A stretch of 64,000 nucleotides of DNA, from contig JAJHTX010000006.1 of the NCBI GenBank assembly GCA_032164295.1, positions 868,001-932,000 on the forward strand. The letters run 5' to 3'. Numbering within the stretch: the stretch's first letter is position 1; the number at the start of each line of letters is the position of its first letter. This DNA comes from Inonotus obliquus. Its lineage: Eukaryota > Basidiomycota > Agaricomycetes > Hymenochaetales > Hymenochaetaceae. Below are positions 31,810 through 45,546 of the stretch, piece by piece. The translations under genes and the position numbers were made by a program. The notes below the pieces were generated by a model, which did not search any database, was not told the origin of the DNA, and was given only the letters and a program-made list of their open reading frames with translations.

Positions 31810-33332
31810 ATGGGTACATGTGATGGGAGAGGCTCGAAGCCGCTGAGCGAGCGCATTAGGTGAGTGCTGTTATTAATGTTCCCGGTGTTTGCCTGGTCAA
31901 TTCTGGTTCTGATTCATGACGCTGTGCTGCAGGCATTTCACCCCAGCATGGCATGCTGTGAACATGGGTGCGTTCTTCGTGTTTCCCAGTCGAACTGTAT
32001 TCTAACTGACTCTGTCCATGTAGGAACGGGCGCAATTTCAGCTCTGTTTCATGTCTTCCCGTACGGTACCGAAACGCGAGGAATGCAAATTGTCGCTCTC
32101 TTCTTTCTCATCCTCAACCTCGTCTTCTTCGTAGTCCTCACGTTATGTGCCGTAGCGCGATATACCATCTATCGCGGTATCTGGTCCTCTATGATACGTC
32201 ATCCCGTACAAAGTCTGTATTTGGGCTGTTTCCCTATGGGATTTGCGACTATTCTCATTGCGGCTGTTGGGATTGTTTATGAGTATTTCGATTTCGGCGG
32301 ACCGGGGCTCTTGTATGCGTTGTGGGGACTTTGGTGGTTGGATGTTGCGATTTCGCTGGTGATCTGCTTTGGGCAGCTTCATATTATGTGCGCTCTGTTC
32401 TTTTCATTCGTGCTTCCAGGAAGATGACTGAGAGAATGCGCAAAAGGTTTACGCGCCAGAGCCATGAAACATCGGCGATGACGATGGTCTGGCTCCTACC
32501 TATCGTTACGCTCATTGTCGCATCCACAGCCGGGGCTGTCGTAGCCCAAGCTATGATACCGCTTGACGTTTCTCGAGTCTGTCTGACTATCGCCGTGTGC
32601 ATGGCACTCGTCAGCATAGGGATCACCCTCGCATTCGCTGTATTTACTATCTATCTTCACCGCCTCATCGTACACGGGCTTCCGGAAGGTATTACTATCT
32701 TCTCTGCATTCCTCCCCTTGGGTCCACTTGGCCAATCGGGGTATGCGTTCTTGCTTCTTGGCGAAATCTGTCGGGACATGTTTCCGTTGCAAAGCGGAGA
32801 TGTTGTGGCGAATATTTTCGCGAATGAGCTGACGCCGCATATAATTTATGTACTGGCGTGGGTACTGAGCTATGCGCTTTGGAGTTTTGCAACGTGTTGG
32901 TTACTTTTGGCTGTTCTGGCGCTTGCGGATGTCCTGAGGCGTGACTCATTCCCCTTCAAGGTTACCTTCTGGGGAATGATCTTTCCTAACGTTCGTACTC
33001 CTTTCTCATCCAACATCCAATGCTTCTGACGTATTCACACTTCCGTTCAGGGAGTATACGCAAACTTAACAATCCAGCTCGCCCACACGCTCGATGCTCG
33101 GATTCTACGCATATGGGGAGCAATTTATGCTGTCGCGACGCTTGGACTGTGGTGCTTCGCAATGTGGCGGACATTACCAAGTGTTTGGGACGGCTCAATT
33201 TTTGAGGCTCCATGCCTTGCAAAGCCAGAGCAGGCTGAGCTGCTTGGTCAGGATCCGACCGAATCTACTAATGAAATGCAGACGAGCTCCATAAATGGGG
33301 CGGGGTTATCTCCGCCAGCAGTGAAACAGTAG
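31810..33332 (+). CDS. SSU1: Sulfite efflux pump / TDT-family transporter
   Basis: Exons 31810-31859, 31933-31967, 32024-32387, 32420-32990 and 33051-33332 give 433 residues. After a short hydrophilic N-terminus comes the family signature RHFTPAWHAVNMGTGAIS, assembled from three exons, then about ten membrane segments. GIMIFP-type pore residues are replaced by family-typical small residues such as FATILIAAVG and MTMVWLLPIV. The family (TDT, SLAC1/Mae1 fold) exports sulfite (SSU1) or dicarboxylates; the start motif favours SSU1. The third intron must be only 32 nt (32388-32419) to keep the frame, which is unusual. The C-terminal tail is short and cytosolic. Confidence 0.85.
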
Positions 33333-33558
33333 TTGCATGGGCTTTCAACGCCTCAACGGCGTTGATATGTGCTTTGATCCTAGCCGATAAGGATCATTAC
33401 TCTAGGTGGGCATTGTGGCTAATATTTTCGATGTATGCCCAATAGTCTGCACCGCTTGCTAGTACTTGTATAAATCCATCAAATACTATATGCTACAACA
33501 TACAACCGAGTGGCTCGGAAAACAATGATACATGCGTCCTATGAAGCCAACACAAGTT

Positions 33559-33988
33559 CTACTGAATAGTGACGGTTTGGTCTTGTTCTGTTGTTCGAGC
33601 ATAAGTCAGCACAGGAATTGATCACCAGAGATACGCTGGAGGGCTCACCGATATACTTGATCACACCTCCTTGGAGAGAATCGAACGAGCTGAGCGTCGC
33701 ATTGGAAATAGTAGCAGCGAAACCGTTGAGGATGGAGTCAAAGCGCTGAGTCACTTCACCGCCTAGAACAGCAAAGTCATCGCAATTCCAGATCGATGCT
33801 TGAGTATTCGCACAATGGCATAGGAGTAGAAAAGCATACCTCCTTCGTTCACCTGCTGGACGTACTTGTCAATCTGTTCTGGGGTGACCTCGTCATTGAA
33901 GACGACGATGTATTCTAACAGATTATTAGAAATGCTTGGTGAGACGCATACAAGCAGACAATAGTTGCTGCTCACTGTTTCCTGACAT
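33559..33988 (-). CDS. I9-type serine protease inhibitor (POIA1/PBI2-like)
   Basis: Four exons in transcript order, 33988-33976, 33914-33840, 33762-33649 and 33587-33559, give 76 residues, the usual size for this family. The fold is that of a subtilisin propeptide: KYIVVFNDEVTPEQIDKYV at the N-terminus, FDSILNGFAATIS in the middle, and YIEQDQTVTIQ at the end, which is the inhibitory tail that enters the protease active site. Pleurotus POIA1 and yeast PBI2 are known members acting on proteinase A/B-like subtilases in the cytosol or vacuole. No signal peptide. Three introns cut a 231-nt coding sequence. Confidence 0.88.
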
Positions 33989-34551
33989 GATGGGAGTGCT
34001 TTAGCTTGCTGGAACAAGACGATGGTGGTGGTAAGTGAGAGAGGTGTATGTACGCGCTGCGCAGCCAGGACGTAAATGGGGCGATGAGGCCGTGACTGCG
34101 CGAGCGCTGATGTTGATGACGATAACTTGTTGCACCGAATTCGGCAACAAGACGGCAAAACACGCCGTTGCAGCCGACGTTACATTTCCCCGTGTCACTG
34201 TCACAACTACCTTCTCGTCGAATCAACAACCGCACATTGCATTGCATCGCTTTGCCAACGACCACAACCACAACCACACACCGTTTCACGTTCTGTGCCT
34301 TGAGTAGGGCTTGCATACTCAGGACAACATCCCTTGCAAAGTCATAAGGCTCTCGGGATGTCCATTTTCGTCGATTTCGCTTTGGACCAATTTCAAAATA
34401 CAGTTAGTATGCTTACCCCGAACAGGCTCTCAAAGACGTCCTTGTCTTCGTCCTTTCACCATCTCTTTCTATTGTGGCTTCACCTCTCTCTTTGTCTCGT
34501 TCCTTGAGCCATTCTATCTTCTTATGAACCAGCGATACCCGTTTGATATCA

Positions 34552-36424
34552 ATGAGCAACTTCTCGCGTATAAGCTTTCGAAGGTCGGCTGCGCCTAGTG
34601 TATGTTCTACTTCTGGTGGCACAGGCTCGCAGCAATATCAACACGCTTCGGACTCCTATCACAGCATGGACTCTGGAGATGCGTCATCGGATGAAGGCGA
34701 CAGCCTCTATACGCCTGTCTCGGATTCTGCGCAGCTAGTGGAGGTCGTCTATCCTACCGGCCTTGGCGATTCATTCGAGTCTAACGATGGTCTTGGCGAG
34801 CGTGCCACAGCAGCCACCGCTCCGCATTGCTCGACCACGGACCACAGTTTCTTTTCTTCCCCACAGAAATCGCCTGCATTAACTGGGTTCAAAGAGTTTC
34901 TACCATCGTCTGCATCACCCCTTTCCGGACTTTCGTCTTCTTCTCTTGCGTCATCTTCACTTGATAACAGCTTGCTCTGTTCAACCAGTTTGCTTGATAC
35001 TAGAATTAGTCTAGAGGACTCGAGTCTTGACCTTTACCCCTCCAGTACCGACTCCTCCTTCGCGCCACTTCACACCTCTCAAAAGCCCGATTCCACGCGC
35101 CATTCCTTCCGCCCTCAGATAGAAACGAATGAAATGATCTTATCGATTCGACCTTCCCCGCCACGCAAGCGCCCCTCCGATACACTCTCGCCTCTTAGTA
35201 GGATTCAGCTAGGCCAGAGACCGAAGCTCGCCCGCATCTCGGGTCCTGAATTCCTCCCATCGACTCTCGGGAGCTCATATTGTTCCCGCTTTCCACCGGA
35301 TCACCGACTTCGCAGCGACTTCGTCCGTACGTACGCCTTGGAAGCAGAGCTTGGGTCTGGTGGCTACGGGTTTGTCATGACCGCGCGCCATCGCCAGGAG
35401 GGCCGTGAGGTTGCGGTGAAGTTCATTTCCAAGGATAAGATCCCGCGATATGGGTGGGCGACTGATAGTTATGGGAAGGAGATCCCGAAGGAGGCTTGGT
35501 TCCTGTCAAGCATCAATCACCCGGCCATTGTGAAATTCTACGATCTCTATGAAGACGATGCTTACTTTTACGTCGTGAGTAATCTATACCGTGTTATATT
35601 GTGGCTGATGTGCAACGCGACCTTCCAAGGTAATGGAACTGCATGGGACACCTTGGGTCAGGAAAGCTAAGAAGGTAGATTCCCGCCAATGTTCTCGAGA
35701 AACGTGTTTCGTGGATGAGAAAGCGGCTCATCCTGATCAGAATGTTTCGTCGAAATCATCTAAAAACGGAAGACATACAAAGGGACCTCTTGCGAGACCA
35801 AATTTTGCTCGTCGAGCATCCCATGATCTCTTTGAATGTATAGAACAATCCAAAAACAAGCGATTCTCTGAAGAAGATGCAAAATATATCTTCGCACAGG
35901 TCGTCGATGTAGTAGACTACCTCGATCGACTTGGCATAACCCATTGTGATATCAAGGACGAGAATGTTGTTATAGACAAAGATCTGAAGGTACTTTATCT
36001 ACCGAATAATTTGTGAAAAATGATAATGCCTAACTGCACATCACAGATCAAGCTCGTTGATTTCGGCAGCGTAGTTTCTGTCGACCCGGGACAAGAGAGA
36101 CCTTTTTACAAATCCTTCTATGGTACTGCTGCGTATGCTTCACCAGAGATCATCCGGGACAAGCCCTACCAAGCACCACCAGCCGAGGTTTGGGCCTTAG
36201 GCGTCCTGCTTTCTTTCCTAATAACGGGGATGTCACCTTTCCCGACTGAAGATGATAAACGAAACGGACGAATTGCGCTTGACGCTGAGAAAATATCCTC
36301 TGAATGCTTTGACCTAATGCAGAGGTGCCTTGAGGTTGACCCCCAGAGCCGAGCAGATATCGCGGAGGTGAAGGCACACCCATGGCTTACCTCTGGGCTT
36401 GAGAGGCTGTTTTTGGAGCAATAG
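34552..36424 (+). CDS. Ser/Thr protein kinase, PAS-kinase-like without PAS domain
   Basis: Exons 34552-35574, 35630-35989 and 36047-36424 give 586 residues. The first about 250 residues are Ser/Thr-rich and disordered, and no PAS fold is evident. The kinase domain follows: glycine loop LGSGGYGFV near 268, VAVKF with Lys near 290, catalytic HCDIKDEN with Asp near 448, DFGS metal loop, and APE-equivalent SPE in YASPEI. An insert of about 60 basic/polar residues sits between the hinge HGTPWV and the SHDLFECIE helix. This hinge and helix are typical of PASK/PSK kinases, which control carbon partitioning and UGP1 in yeast. All catalytic residues are present. Confidence 0.85.
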
Positions 36425-37193
36425 TAAAGCTTGCATTTTCTTTTCGACATTCGTTCCTCGTTGACACATGATTCGAGGTCGCCTGAGTCGCTGAAAACGT
36501 TCTGTTACTTATTTCTTCACTTATCGCCATCTGCGATTTCTTTTGGGCTCGTAGTCTCCCACACCGTGCATCAAGCGACTTTCAGCAACTTGCTTCTCTA
36601 TTATCATCCTTCATCCGCTTCGCTTTGCTTGCTTAGACGCATAATTATCAGGACCCATTGCCTTTCTTTTGATTTCTTAGGCAAAGCTTCGTTACGACCG
36701 CACGACTGCACGATAGACGATTTTCATGACCTCCCCCCATTCTTCTTACTCATTCGGCATATCGACCAACTTGAACCCTTGAACCCTTCTGGTCACTCGC
36801 GTATCTTCTGTATTATACCCCAATGATTTGAATTCTGAGCTCCAGAAAACGCCACCCTGTATATATCAGTCCGTACTTGTAGAATAAATGCGCACGCAGG
36901 CACAGTTGAAGTGCTGCACCTCTGACAGTGCTAGTCCCTCCACTCGACGATATGCATCGAATTTAAAGCAAGCCAGGAATGCCTCGCGATGACAAGAGGA
37001 CAGTAAATTGCACAAGTGTAATCCTACAACAAAGTATAAAATACAAAAGCACACACAACAGATGTCATGAGGGTCGTGAAGTCGTGAAGAATCGTATCCG
37101 GAAGTCCAAACCAAGAGTATCAAAATACAAATAAGAAATCCATAGTAATAGCTCAGCAAAAGAAGAGCGGCGTGTTCGAAAAATTTACAATGA
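36425..37193. other. Convergent 3' flanks
   Basis: Sequence between two convergent genes (plus to 36424, minus ending 37194), probably their 3' UTRs. No gene supported. Confidence 0.5.
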
Positions 37194-38672
37194 TTAAGTG
37201 TCCTGGTGGGGAGAAGCACTCTTGAAAACTGACGGAGGAGTGATGATGAGAGTTGGTGGCAGCGGACCATTGGGCGCTGGCGTCGGTGTGACTTCGGGCT
37301 CGTGAGGTTGCTCCACCTCAGGTTTGTCGTCTTTAGCTGGTGGCTCTGGGAAATCCCAAGGACGCGGGACCATAGCGGCAGGCATAATCCACGTCGCAGC
37401 ACACACTACTCCCTTCCCCTTATCCTGCCTCTCAATCGCCCCCCACTGAAAATCAATAAACTGGCCTATATATCTCACAAACGGCAATACCTCCCGTACG
37501 CCATTGGACATCAATGACATGGCAGTGAGGAAGTTGACGACTTGGTGTGCGATGTTAGGTGCTTGGGAGAGATGTGCGAGTGTTGGTGGTGGGAGGCAGA
37601 GTTCTAGACCCCACCAGTAGGTGAGAACGGACATTCGATCTGTTGGTGGGTAGATTTCAGAATGATCGGGAAAGACGGCTTTGCCTGTTGCGTACCCCAA
37701 AGCCATGAGTTGTGGAGTTATCATCGTAGCACCTTGGATAATAGTTTCAGCTGTAGGAACAGCTCCCGCAAGTAACCCATTCCCACCCGCTGGTTGACCG
37801 AAACCGAGATCGGGAGCGGCGAGTAGGTCGATAACGTGCAGTTCGGAGAAGAGGGAAGTGAGTGATTCGATGCCTGCGGAGATGACGGAGTGTTCTTTCA
37901 ATTTCGAGAAATGTTTTGTTTGGACGTCGGCTTCTGTGCATTCGAGGCAGACTGCGTGTATTGGAGTGCTTTTCCTCGGTGCTACTGAGGCCGAGGCGGC
38001 GGCGAGGAGTTTGGGTTCGTTACTGCTACCTTCATCGCTCGGCTCCACCGGTTCCGGAAGTGCTCGCAGCTTTGCGATGAGCTTGTTGGCTGCTTTCGGC
38101 TTCATCAATTCAGACCTAATCCTTGTCATCTGCGCATTCGAAACGGGAGCAGGGCGGCCCTTTGCATTAGTGGGTTTGATCGCTCCCGAACCGACTATCA
38201 GCCTTTGTACGGCGAGAGCATCCTTCTGAGTTCGCTTATCTGCCGAGAACGTGAGCTTTGATAGCTTCTTATGATGCGCAGCTGCTTTCGCCTTTCTGCG
38301 CTCCGTCGCATCTTGTTCATGGGGGACTATGACTTTTGAGCCTCGGAAGAAACGGAAGGAACGAAAGGAGAAGCGCTGTTGAACTGGTGCAGGTCTTTCC
38401 TTCGGTTCTGCGGTGTCTGTAGTAGGGTCATCAGATGCAGTCAAAGGCTCAGTCGTCGTTTCCACAGGTGTAGCTATTGGCTCCTCCACACCGATAGGAG
38501 CTGATACTCCCGCCGCGTCCACGTTGTCCTTGGCACTGCTATTCCCTATGTCACCACCGACAGGCTTGACTGACACATCGACGGACTCATCACGACCTTT
38601 CCGAGATTTCGTGAGCTTTACATCCGTGTTGGAAGACCTTGCGGACCAGATGCTGAGTATACTGAGGACCAT
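37194..38672 (-). CDS. Conserved-looking hypothetical protein, 492 aa, intronless
   Basis: One uninterrupted frame of 492 residues from ATG at 38672. The N-terminus MVLSILSIWSAR is mildly hydrophobic. Residues about 25-110 are low-complexity and disordered (Thr/Pro/Glu), then a basic Lys/Ala/His-rich region about 120-180. The C-terminal half, from about 240 to 450, is a folded, mostly helical domain with conserved-looking stretches such as YWWGLELCLPPPTLAHL and FVRYIGQFIDFQWGAI. The tail is Pro/Glu-rich. I do not recognise the family. It is divergent from LSB6 across 315 bp. Confidence 0.8.
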   Translation of the reverse strand: MVLSILSIWSARSSNTDVKLTKSRKGRDESVDVSVKPVGGDIGNSSAKDNVDAAGVSAPIGVEEPIATPVETTTEPLTASDDPTTDTAEPKERPAPVQQRFSFRSFRFFRGSKVIVPHEQDATERRKAKAAAHHKKLSKLTFSADKRTQKDALAVQRLIVGSGAIKPTNAKGRPAPVSNAQMTRIRSELMKPKAANKLIAKLRALPEPVEPSDEGSSNEPKLLAAASASVAPRKSTPIHAVCLECTEADVQTKHFSKLKEHSVISAGIESLTSLFSELHVIDLLAAPDLGFGQPAGGNGLLAGAVPTAETIIQGATMITPQLMALGYATGKAVFPDHSEIYPPTDRMSVLTYWWGLELCLPPPTLAHLSQAPNIAHQVVNFLTAMSLMSNGVREVLPFVRYIGQFIDFQWGAIERQDKGKGVVCAATWIMPAAMVPRPWDFPEPPAKDDKPEVEQPHEPEVTPTPAPNGPLPPTLIITPPSVFKSASPHQDT

Positions 38673-38987
38673 GGTGGCAAGGAGAAAGAGAGTACTGGAA
38701 GAACGTCAAGACAGAATGAGGTGTATAAAAGAGCGTATAAAGTGAGACTTGTATGTTATTTTGACCTGAGCGAGCCAAAAGGCGGTTGCTCAGAGTGTCG
38801 TGAGACGTAGCACTGACCGTGAGTGACGGTGAGAGCCAAGAATAGTCGACTGTATAGACTGAGATCGCCAGTATATGCTATTACCATAGATAGAAAGTCG
38901 ATCAGACAGCGTCATTACGTGGTGCACTTGGTATACACTCTACTTTCCGACCGCGTCGTGTACAACGCGCGCACCTCTCTTTTCACT

Positions 38988-41900
38988 ATGCCAAATCGTG
39001 CTGAATATCAGCCACTATCTCAGTCCGCCGACGGTGAAGCTGAGGAATATGAACGCAGCGTCCCGGGTTCTTCAGGAGCGTCAACAAGTCGATCAAGGGG
39101 AATACGGCGTTCCTCACGCCCAGGACCTATTGACTTGAAGAAATTGGACGTGGCTTTCAAGAGGTGTGTAACATGCATCTGGTGATGCGTTACCCATGCT
39201 TAGCTTTACCTCTGCAAGATGGACCGAAAGTATTGCGCAGAAAGTAAAGGGCAAAAAGAAGGTCAAGTCCGATGATTCGAGGAAGGAAATTGTACGAAGC
39301 ATGTTTGAACCTCAAGTCCATGTTCAATTCCCTCCTTCGACCATCGTACGTCCCATTGCACTCTGACGTGGAGGAAGAACTCATCATTTAAATTTGATAG
39401 ATCAAGACATTGGATCACCGTCCACCAATGTCACAAGGTGACTTTGACAAGTGAGCTCTTTTCCTTGGTCCATAATTTGACTCCCGAATGCTGACGACGA
39501 ATGTAAACAAGAATTGTCATGTCAATTCAGAAAGCTATCTCGGAAGGTATTCACCCGAAGATGATCAGTAAAGGCTCCTCTGGGTCGTACTTCGCTAGAG
39601 CGAAGGTTGACGGAAGGGTACAAACTGTCGCGTAAGTTGTTACTTTATGTGGATCATCCTAAACTTATGCTTTTGATCGTTAGGGTCTTCAAGCCAAAGG
39701 ATGAAGAGCCATATGGGAGACTGAATCCCAAGGTATGTATTTTAAGATCCAGATAGCGAAGGGCCCTCAACTAAGGTAATTCCTAGACGACCAAGTGGTT
39801 ACATCGTCAGTTTAGATGGCTTATACCTTTTGGGAGAGCCTGTCTTATACCGAATCTCAGGTAGGTACGACTAATACGTACGCGCTTTAATACTGACGGG
39901 GTTCAGTTACATCTCAGAAGCTGCGGCATCCCTACTAGATGACCGCTTGAACCTTAATATTGTACCAAAGACTCAGCTTGTGTCATTTTCTTCTCCCGTA
40001 AGCCTAATCTACTTGTTCTTCGCCTTTCTGACCTCTCCTAGGCCTTCTTCTACGACTGGCTGGACCGAAATGCGACGAAAAAAGGAAAGCCGTTGCCTGA
40101 GAAGATCGGGAGTTTGCAGTTCTTCATGCATGGCTATCAAGGTTGATTGTCACTGAGCCCTTTCCGTAGTTCCTGTCTGACTTTCCATTATTAGATGCTT
40201 CTGACTTCTTACGCAAGCATCCGTGGCCTGGCCGGCCAATTCGGGACACATTTGACGACTCCACGCATCGAACGGGCAAGTTCAGTAAACGCTTCCTTTC
40301 TGCTCTTCAGGTTGTTTGCGGCAAGACGGGAGGTGACGAAGAACTTAATGATGCGTATGATTTCGATGAGGATCGCGTCTTATATGATGTGAGTGAAGAT
40401 GATGGGATGGGCCGTGGGTTTTACTGGAGCGGCACATTGCAACAGAGCTTCAGGGAGGAGCTTGAAAAGTAAGTCAAGTCTGTAGACCACTTACAATGCT
40501 GACGACCTTGCCCTTGAATTCTAGACTTGTAATTTTAGGTATGGGCTCCCTTGTTTGGGTCGAACTGGACTTCTAATGGACTTCATAGACTATATAATGC
40601 ATAATACCGACCGAGGTGCGGACAACTACATGATTAAGTATTGCGAGGGAGAACACGAGAAGTCGCTCGTAGATGTCGCACCCTCTCGCTCCGACCCCCT
40701 TCAGATGCCTTTGATGGGAGAGGTACGGAAAGAAGGGATGATCTCGACACCACGAATGTCCTCCGTTGCAGGCTCGTCGTCTACATTACTCGCAACACCT
40801 CCGCCGCCGTCCCGTACTCCGAGCCGCACCCAAGAACGATCATATACTCGGTATCCTCATATTCATATCGCCGCAATTGATAACTCTCTCGCGTTCCCGC
40901 ACGAACATCCTAAGGGTTGGCGTTCATACACGTATGGGTGGTTATATCTACCCGTCAGCCTGATTGGACAACCATTCAGCCAGAAGACTCGCGATCATTT
41001 CCTGCCTCTACTCACGTCGAAGGCTTGGTGGGAGGAGACAACCTATCAGCTTCGAAAGCTGTTTTCAGTGGATCCGGACTTTAATCTGAAGATGTTCAAG
41101 GTTAGTGAATTTTCTCGGTTTACGTCTAAACAAGATTTCATTGACGCAACATGTAGAGGCAACTTGCTGTTGTGAAAGGTCAAGCTTATAATGTTGTGCA
41201 AAGCCTAAAACATAGCGACGAAGGTCCACTCGAGCTAACCCGCCGACAGAAAATGTTGGTTTGGGACGACGAAGTCGAAGTTGCAGTAGACGATACGTTC
41301 ACTGAACTCATCGCCGGTCCACAATCCGCGTCACCGAAACCGTCCGTCAAGACACTCCCAATCAACCTTCCTACCTCCCCCCATCACCAACGAGCCCGAA
41401 GCCAAGGTGCATCAGACAGTGGCACACCTACGGGTCGTTGGTTTCCTCCCCCTGCGCGTCGTTCAGGAGCCGACTCCCGTCCCGTCCCCTTCGTTACAAA
41501 GCTACCACGTGTGCATCCCGGTACGAGTGGAGTCACGGTATTAGAACATATGGAGCGAGTTGATGCAGTTGAAGCGGGTCTTCGTCGATTAGCTGTTGAC
41601 GAAGATGTTATTGCGGAAGAGGATGAGGAAGAAGAGGATGTTGCTGCTGCGGGTGCTGCTAGGTTGGCCCATCGTCCTTCTACGATTCGAGAGGATGTTC
41701 GTGAGGCCCAGCACGAGCACGATGGAGATCACGATGATGGCTCACGTACACCCACAGCAGCTGCAGCCTCGCCCGTTGCTTCACCTTTGATCTCTCCCGC
41801 TAGCGAACTCCCAGAACATGGCGGACGTGATTCCTTGGCTAGTTCTGTAACAGAGGAAGACCTTGTCGCAATGTCTTCTTCCATGTCAGCTCTGGATCCA

Positions 41901-42129
41901 CGAGGTACACCGTTGCATATTCGGTTTAGCAGTCAGGAGACACCTGGAGCAAGTGGATCGACACGACAGAATCTAGATTGGATTCGGGAAGAGGAGGGGG
42001 ATAAGAAAAGAGTTGTGATCAACGAGGTAGGTATTTTTTGCCAGCGTTATTTGAGTTGTACTTATAATCTTGTTGTTTCAATAGCGTATAGAGGCTATAG
42101 AAACGAAAGCGTTGCTTTCATGCTGGTGA
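38988..42129 (+). CDS. LSB6: Type II phosphatidylinositol 4-kinase
   Basis: Twelve exons: 38988-39163, 39219-39345, 39401-39450, 39512-39631, 39684-39732, 39787-39860, 39907-39997, 40042-40141, 40195-40468, 40539-41100, 41157-42026, 42085-42129; 845 residues. The enzyme makes PI4P on Golgi, endosome and vacuole membranes. It shows the nucleotide loop SKGSSGSYFAR, the Lys motif VFKPKDEEPYG, the catalytic NTDRGADNYMI and the metal-binding IAAIDNSLAFP. The ESSP-like membrane-insertion segment of animal enzymes is not obvious. The last about 300 residues after the kinase are acidic, low-complexity and unlike the family core, making the protein longer than yeast Lsb6. Confidence 0.9.
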
Positions 42130-42347
42130 AACCTAACAGAATTATCCCTCCGTTAGTTTTTGCATCTTCATGCATGCACATTGATTGTGAAACCAGATTG
42201 CTAGTAGTAGTTTAGTACATGAACAACAATCATCGCAGAAACGAGTATTGTAGAATTGATAGCAGCATCATTTCTTCTCAGCAATAAAACCCAGAAATAA
42301 ACAAAAATTGCTTGACTGCACAATATCATTCGTCGACCTGCACCTTT

Positions 42348-44068
<1,721 letters not shown>

Positions 44069-44221
44069 GGATATGGTCAAGAGGAAAGTTCGAGGTTGGG
44101 CTTGGAACGCGTCGATCAACGTCGATCATCATCAGCTGCTTGGGCTGAAGAAGTGACGCGTCTCGACTCTCCTGCCTTGTCTTCTTACCATATTCCTGGA
44201 CTACTTTCCAAGGAATTTAAC
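44069..44221. promoter_or_regulatory. Short bidirectional promoter, CUS2 / PAC2
   Basis: Only 153 bp separate the two divergent ATG codons, so the genes must share one nucleosome-free promoter. Confidence 0.55.
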
Positions 44222-45217
44222 ATGAATTACTACTATCCATTAAATGAATCTGTGTCTCTAAAGTCTAAAACGCTTGTAGTCGTAAGTGCTTAGCTCATCT
44301 TTAGCCTACCCTTACTCTACTAAGTTGGCTTTGCATATAAAGCCGGTAGTAGCAGCCGGCAACGTGTCACAGCTTGCCGCAGACCTGCTCATTGAGACTC
44401 TAGGGCTGGAGCAACTCGGGCTTTTCGATCCTACCTATTTCATCCCTGTTGTCGGCGCCCGAGAGGAAGGGCCTGGGATTACGACACCTTTGGAATGTAT
44501 GTCAGTCTAATTCGTAACTTACAAGGGTTCTGTGTAATGAATTCTCTACAGTATTTGGAAAGGAAGGGACTAGCATCCTTGTAACCCAACAACGCTCTCC
44601 TGTGCTTAAGGTGAGTTAAATACGTCCCCTCCCTCGACTTACAGGCTAAATTCTGTTTTAGTCACGAAAGGAAGAATTCTCGACCTCCCTCCTCCAGTTT
44701 ATACAAACCAGCGGCGTCGGTTCTGTAATCTACCTGACTGGTGTCGATCTCACAAACAGGAGTGATGCACAAATGATGTATGTGGAGTTCTTATGGCTAG
44801 GGTTGATACTGAACAATGCCTCTCAGGTCTCCAATATATTCGCTCACTGCACCGGGGTCTCCCGCTTTGGATTCATCACCGATATCCTTCATCTCTCAAC
44901 TCCCGGCGTATATATTTGAATCGTCCGAAAGGCCTGAAGAACCCGTCGTTCCTTCTGAACCATCTCCTTCTATCCCGTTCATCCCGGGCGGTGGTCTAAC
45001 TCGACGACTTCTCGCGGTGTCGGCGAAATCCTCAAATCCCGTACCAACGGCAGCCGTCTTGCAATTTGTATTGGAAGGAGACAACCGAGGGGATGCAGAA
45101 CTTCTTGCAAGCGTTGTTTCTCGCGTGCTGAAGCTCGGCGTCGAACAATGGAAGCAACCACCAAGCTGGAAAGTAGGACTGTTCGGTACACCACATGATC
45201 AGTCACTGTATGGGTGA
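44222..45217 (+). CDS. ADD66: Proteasome assembly chaperone 2 (PAC2/Add66)
   Basis: Exons 44222-44281, 44343-44496, 44552-44610, 44662-44777 and 44827-45217 give 259 residues. The conserved start, MNYYYPLNESVSLKSKTLVV followed by PVVAAGNVSQLAADLLI and FDPTYFIPVVG, identifies PAC2. It pairs with PAC1 to assemble the 20S alpha ring in cytosol and nucleus. Length matches the family. The first intron falls just before the conserved PVV block. It is divergent from CUS2 and convergent with the acetyltransferase gene. Confidence 0.88.
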
Positions 45218-45546
45218 TCGTCCTGGTCCATTGTTTATACTTGGGTTTTGCCAGCTTCTGCATTTAGGAGGTTACACTAATCAAATGGGTCAAGCATAAA
45301 TTCCTCCTGACGATGTGATCCTCCCTGGAGTTAAGTTCTGAGGTTTGGACAAGATCACCGTCTTTATAAATGTAGGGCTCGATTTTTATAGGCATAATCT
45401 TCCGATGTACCTGCGTTGGTACAGGGCGGAAAAGACTCCACAGTCTCGATTCTTTGTATCACAATTGCATCTACAGCTCCTACGCAATAAGAATTACTGT
45501 ACAAACGCTATGTAGTCTCACTCAACCTAGGATGTGTTCAGGACAC

